Positions 61,073 through 64,000 of a stretch of DNA of 64,000 nucleotides are shown piece by piece (the stretch's first letter is position 1; every line of letters starts with the position of its first letter). Under the pieces are notes generated by a model that made no database searches, was not told the origin of the DNA, and saw only the letters and a program-made list of their open reading frames with translations. The stretch is taken from positions 3,129,333-3,193,332 of the forward strand of contig BSYO01000016.1 of the NCBI GenBank assembly GCA_033239525.1. The letters are read 5' to 3'. This DNA is from Nepenthes gracilis (lineage: Eukaryota > Streptophyta > Magnoliopsida > Caryophyllales > Nepenthaceae). The translations under genes were made by a program, and so were the position numbers.

Positions 61073-62333
61073 GTTAATAATGTCATTAGATAATATTTGG
61101 TTTTTAAATTTATTGTTATTTATTTTTGTGTTTTCTTAGGTGGTGTCATTTCTTATACAACATAATTGAGGCATTCCACAAATATCCTCATATAATAATT
61201 GTAATTTTTAATATAAATATTATTTCTAACACAATATCAAATCCATCTCTATGCTCCCAAGCGTTGAAAAAGGCGGCCCTACATCCTATAGTTAAAAAAA
61301 GACACTTTTCTGTCTTAATTATTAGAATAAATAATTCTATGTCCGATTGTTAAAAAAGATAATTATCTATATTCGATTGTTAAAATAAACGGGTCTCTGT
61401 CTTGTCATTAAAAAAGATGAATCCAATCCTATTTGATTTATAGAGATGCAAATGTAACAATAATATATTTATAAGTTAATATATTATTACAAAATATTCA
61501 ATTTCAAACCGATAATTATTTATTTTTATATTTTTTTAGCTTCTTAAGGTGCAATTATGTTATTATATAGTGTAATTGAAGCATTATATAAAGACCTTTA
61601 TTAGATACAATTATGATATTTAATATACACATTATTAAATCTTTAGTGTAATGTAGTCATTGGCCGATGTAAATATTAGCATACCACGTCAACTACTTCC
61701 ACTAAATTTTTATATAAAAATAATAAATAAATAAATAAATATAGATATATTAATAATTGAACTAAGTTTTTAAAATTAATTCTATAAATATGACTCCTTT
61801 TATCCTTTTTATCAAAATTTTACCCTTTTCATCAAAATAATAACATAATTAGTTTGTAAACTTCACAAAATTAAAGTTAATCCTATCTTTGCAATCGAGT
61901 CACTAGCAACAGCTGCTATACTCACACCTCCATACTACAGAATTTATCATCTGCCACTTCAAACCCCAGAATCACTTCCCCACCGCTGCTGGCGGCAGCC
62001 AATGGAGTCCCAAGCCAGCGGCCAACAGTCATGATAGATACCAATACCGACACTTTTTCATCATGGTCTTACATATATATACCGTGACAGCTATTCAAAT
62101 CCCAAAATCAACTCACGTGAATTGAATACCATCTAAACCCGCATTCTAAAGATATTGGAAATGGGTCGATCGACAAACATTTATAAGTTACTACAAAGGT
62201 TACTATCTATACGAAGGGGACAAAGGGTCATAGTAGAAAACAAAATATTCACAAAATTACCTCGTATGTTAGCTTGATCATGAAAATATGCACAACTGCT
62301 TCCCATTCTAATCGAAAGTCAGAACTACACCTC
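61073..62333. other. Intergenic region, includes 3' flank of APD-like gene
   Basis: No gene recognised; the frame at 61126-61353 lacks family features. The part adjoining 62334 should hold the 3' untranslated region of the minus-strand APD-like gene. A GC-richer patch lies at 61900-62040. Confidence 0.4.
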
Positions 62334-62628
62334 TCAAGAATCATAAATCCTCACTGAGCTACGAATTGTCTGCCGACATAACGGGCATTTTGGACTTAAG
62401 TCCCGTTCGATGGACAGGGCGCATGCCCGGCAACAAACAAGGTGGCCACAGGGTATGAACGCAGACCGTCTCCTCCTCATTAGGCAGATAACACACAGCT
62501 GTCCGTCGGGAACGTCTCCTGCCTCTTCGTCTTCTCCTGCAACTTGGGAGTCAGCAGTAGCGCTCGAATCAAGCCTTTGTTGCCGAGCCCTCCTTTGTTC
62601 CTGCCACTCCTTCCATTTATTCCAGTTC
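62334..62628 (-). CDS. APD-like RING E3 ubiquitin ligase, last exon
   Basis: The minus strand carries a CTTCAG acceptor at 62630-62629 and an exon of 295 bases ending TGA (62336-62334). It encodes NWNKWKEWQEQRRARQQRL, an acidic linker VAGEDEEAGDVPDGQ, then a complete C3HC4 RING: LCVICLMRRRRSAF, IPCGHLVCCRAC, SPKCPLCRQ, and ends TIRSSVRIYDS. The VPDGQLCVICL entry and the VRIYDS end are characteristic of the plant APD (aberrant pollen development) E3 ligases, membrane proteins of the endomembrane system involved in male gametophyte cell division. All eight zinc ligands are present. Upstream exons, encoding the lumenal and transmembrane parts, are expected beyond 62628 but were not recognised. 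The plus-strand frame at 62410-62643 is the shadow of this exon. Confidence 0.85.
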
Positions 62629-64000
62629 CTGAAGACAACATGAGGTTATCAAAAATTAGGCCACTTCCCCTTCCAAGAGAAAATGGATGAGACTTGAACT
62701 CACGAGAATGACGAATTTACATGGATTAAGTGTCAATTGCACTATTCTAATGGACTAAGGGCTCAGTTTTGATAATAACCAAAAAAATTACACATATAGT
62801 GTGAGCTTGTGGACTAATTGGTGGTGATTGTTGCTGAGTTGTGAATGTGTAGGTCAAATTATCAGGGGATGAACTAAGATGGAAATGGCAAAAAAAGTCT
62901 CCAAATTCCAATACAAGAAAATGGTAGAAGACTACAAAATATTATGAAAAGGATTAAGTCTGAGATCCAAGAGAAAAAGGCCTCGAACGATGAAACTAAT
63001 CAAGAAGACGTGGGCACCTAAGTGGATGTTGAAGCAGTTTGACCCAACACAGAGCATAACTCTATACCAGAAGAGAACACGCTTTAGAGGTCTAGTCCTA
63101 GATCATATTTTGCGTTTGGAACTTGGTAGTACATTCGAGAGCCAAGTCTAATTTAAATAAGAATATGATTGGCTATGATATTCTTTTTTTTTTTTTTTTT
63201 TTTTGAATATCATGAAAAACAAGTTAAAAGAGACTCCACCCCGTTGAACTTAAATGAGAATATTTCATGAATAAACGTCCGCGGCTACTTGTCCTTACCA
63301 TCTTATCTTAATGCCACTTGGGTTGGCGTTTGAAAGCTAGGACAAGGTGCAAGTTTTTTAACGTAATCAATTACTAGAGAGTTCCCTTTGTTTACAGGAC
63401 AAGAGAAAGTAAACATAGAATTCATGAGGGCAGGAAATCATGGGAGGATAAAGGAAGAACCATAAAGAAGTTCATTGATTCATGTGCCATTAATGTAGAT
63501 AAAAAGGAGTGAGAAAGCATTAACTAGTGCTTCAAGACCTACTAGTCACAGCATTGATATGAATATTAGCCAATATATATCAATATCAATGTCACTAAAT
63601 ACCGATATTACCTACTACTGCACCAAGAATGTGATATGCTGCCGTATCACCAATATAACATCCCACATGTTTTCGATAATATTTTTCTTGAATAAATAAA
63701 ATCATAAATAATTTTAATTAGATAAATTAATTAATTTAGTGGGTTCAAGGATTACATGACTAATAAATTATGGTCTTTAGTGGACCATCTTAGAGGGAGC
63801 CAATCTATTACATATTAGATAAGGAGAGATATATTTCTGTTTTTGAGCTTTATTACCAACTAGGATTATCTGTTATATTTTAAGGAAATTTGTTAAATTA
63901 TCTAAAATTTTAATTGGCTAATATTGTGAAGAGATAATGTTATAAAATTTAACGGAGGACATTTCCAAGAAAAATGGATCCCTAACTGTCCCTATGTAGT
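62629..64000 (-). other. Intron and upstream DNA of APD-like gene (inferred)
   Basis: From the acceptor of the last exon to the window edge, no exon was recognised, so this is probably an intron or carries insertions. It contains a poly(T) tract (63184-63204) and a TATCAATATCAATGTCACT-type repeat (63555-63670) like that at 11865-12135. Confidence 0.45.
63184..63204. repeat. Poly(T) tract
   Basis: About 21 consecutive T. On the minus strand it is a poly(A) run, which could mark the tail of a retroposed sequence within the inferred intron. Confidence 0.7.

Noticed and set aside
62410..62643. Plus-strand ORF of 77 codons
   Set aside because: It is the antisense shadow of the RING exon, which has all zinc ligands and a proper acceptor on the minus strand.
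1..64000. tRNA, rRNA, CRISPR array, organelle DNA insert
   Set aside because: No tRNA A/B boxes in proper arrangement, no ribosomal signature, no regularly spaced repeats with unique spacers, and no plastid or mitochondrial gene was recognised. An automated scan would be needed to be certain.

Overview
The window is nuclear DNA of a flowering plant, most likely a eudicot; the species cannot be named. The evidence is intron-containing plant genes (a GIP1-like gene, an APD-type RING gene), a plant-specific BIG GRAIN 1-like gene, very AT-rich intergenic DNA, and dense remains of plant PIF/Harbinger, Ty1/copia, Ty3/gypsy and RTE-type LINE elements. No prokaryotic operon, CRISPR array, tRNA or rRNA gene was seen. 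Only one complete, apparently intact protein gene is present.

Layout. 0-4.5 kb: two degenerate PIF/Harbinger copies in inverted orientation (each with a DDE nuclease part and a Myb/SANT-like part). 4.5-8.9 kb: a third Harbinger copy that alternates every few dozen bases with unrelated sequence, wrapped around the gag of a SIRE-like copia element on the minus strand; it looks like two non-homologous sequences zipped together. 9-11.3 kb: AT-rich DNA and microsatellites. 11.3-19.5 kb: a broken GIP1-like (GBF-interacting protein 1-like) gene on the plus strand, with a 6.4-kb intron containing a dead RTE LINE. 19.5-32 kb: AT-rich intergenic DNA with a MITE-like element, an orphan promoter-like segment near 22.4 kb and a dead copia element at 26.8-30.1 kb.

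33.2-35.0 kb: the BIG GRAIN 1-like gene, with TC-rich leader, a 23-codon upstream ORF, a 430-residue ORF and a polyadenylation signal. It lies between two direct copies of an LTR-like repeat (32.1 and 36.4 kb). 37-41 kb: AT-rich DNA. 41-42.9 kb: local duplications, the last again a mosaic with GC-richer sequence. 45.9-51.5 kb: a copia array LTR-internal-LTR-internal-LTR on the minus strand, in which the internal regions carry only gag and protease. 52.4-61.1 kb: two LTRs of one family in opposite orientation (one a clean solo LTR), and two gypsy fragments (RNase H-integrase on plus, gag-protease on minus) meeting tail to tail. 62.3-62.6 kb: the last exon, with a complete C3HC4 RING finger, of an APD-like E3 ubiquitin ligase on the minus strand; the rest of that gene lies toward and beyond the right edge.

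The genes do not form a pathway: BG1-like proteins affect auxin transport and growth, GIP1 proteins bind bZIP factors, and APD proteins are endomembrane E3 ligases. The window is mainly a record of nested and rearranged transposons. I found no convincing new biological system; the most useful observations are the zippered mosaics (probably assembly chimeras), the three-LTR array, and the paired repeats around the one intact gene.
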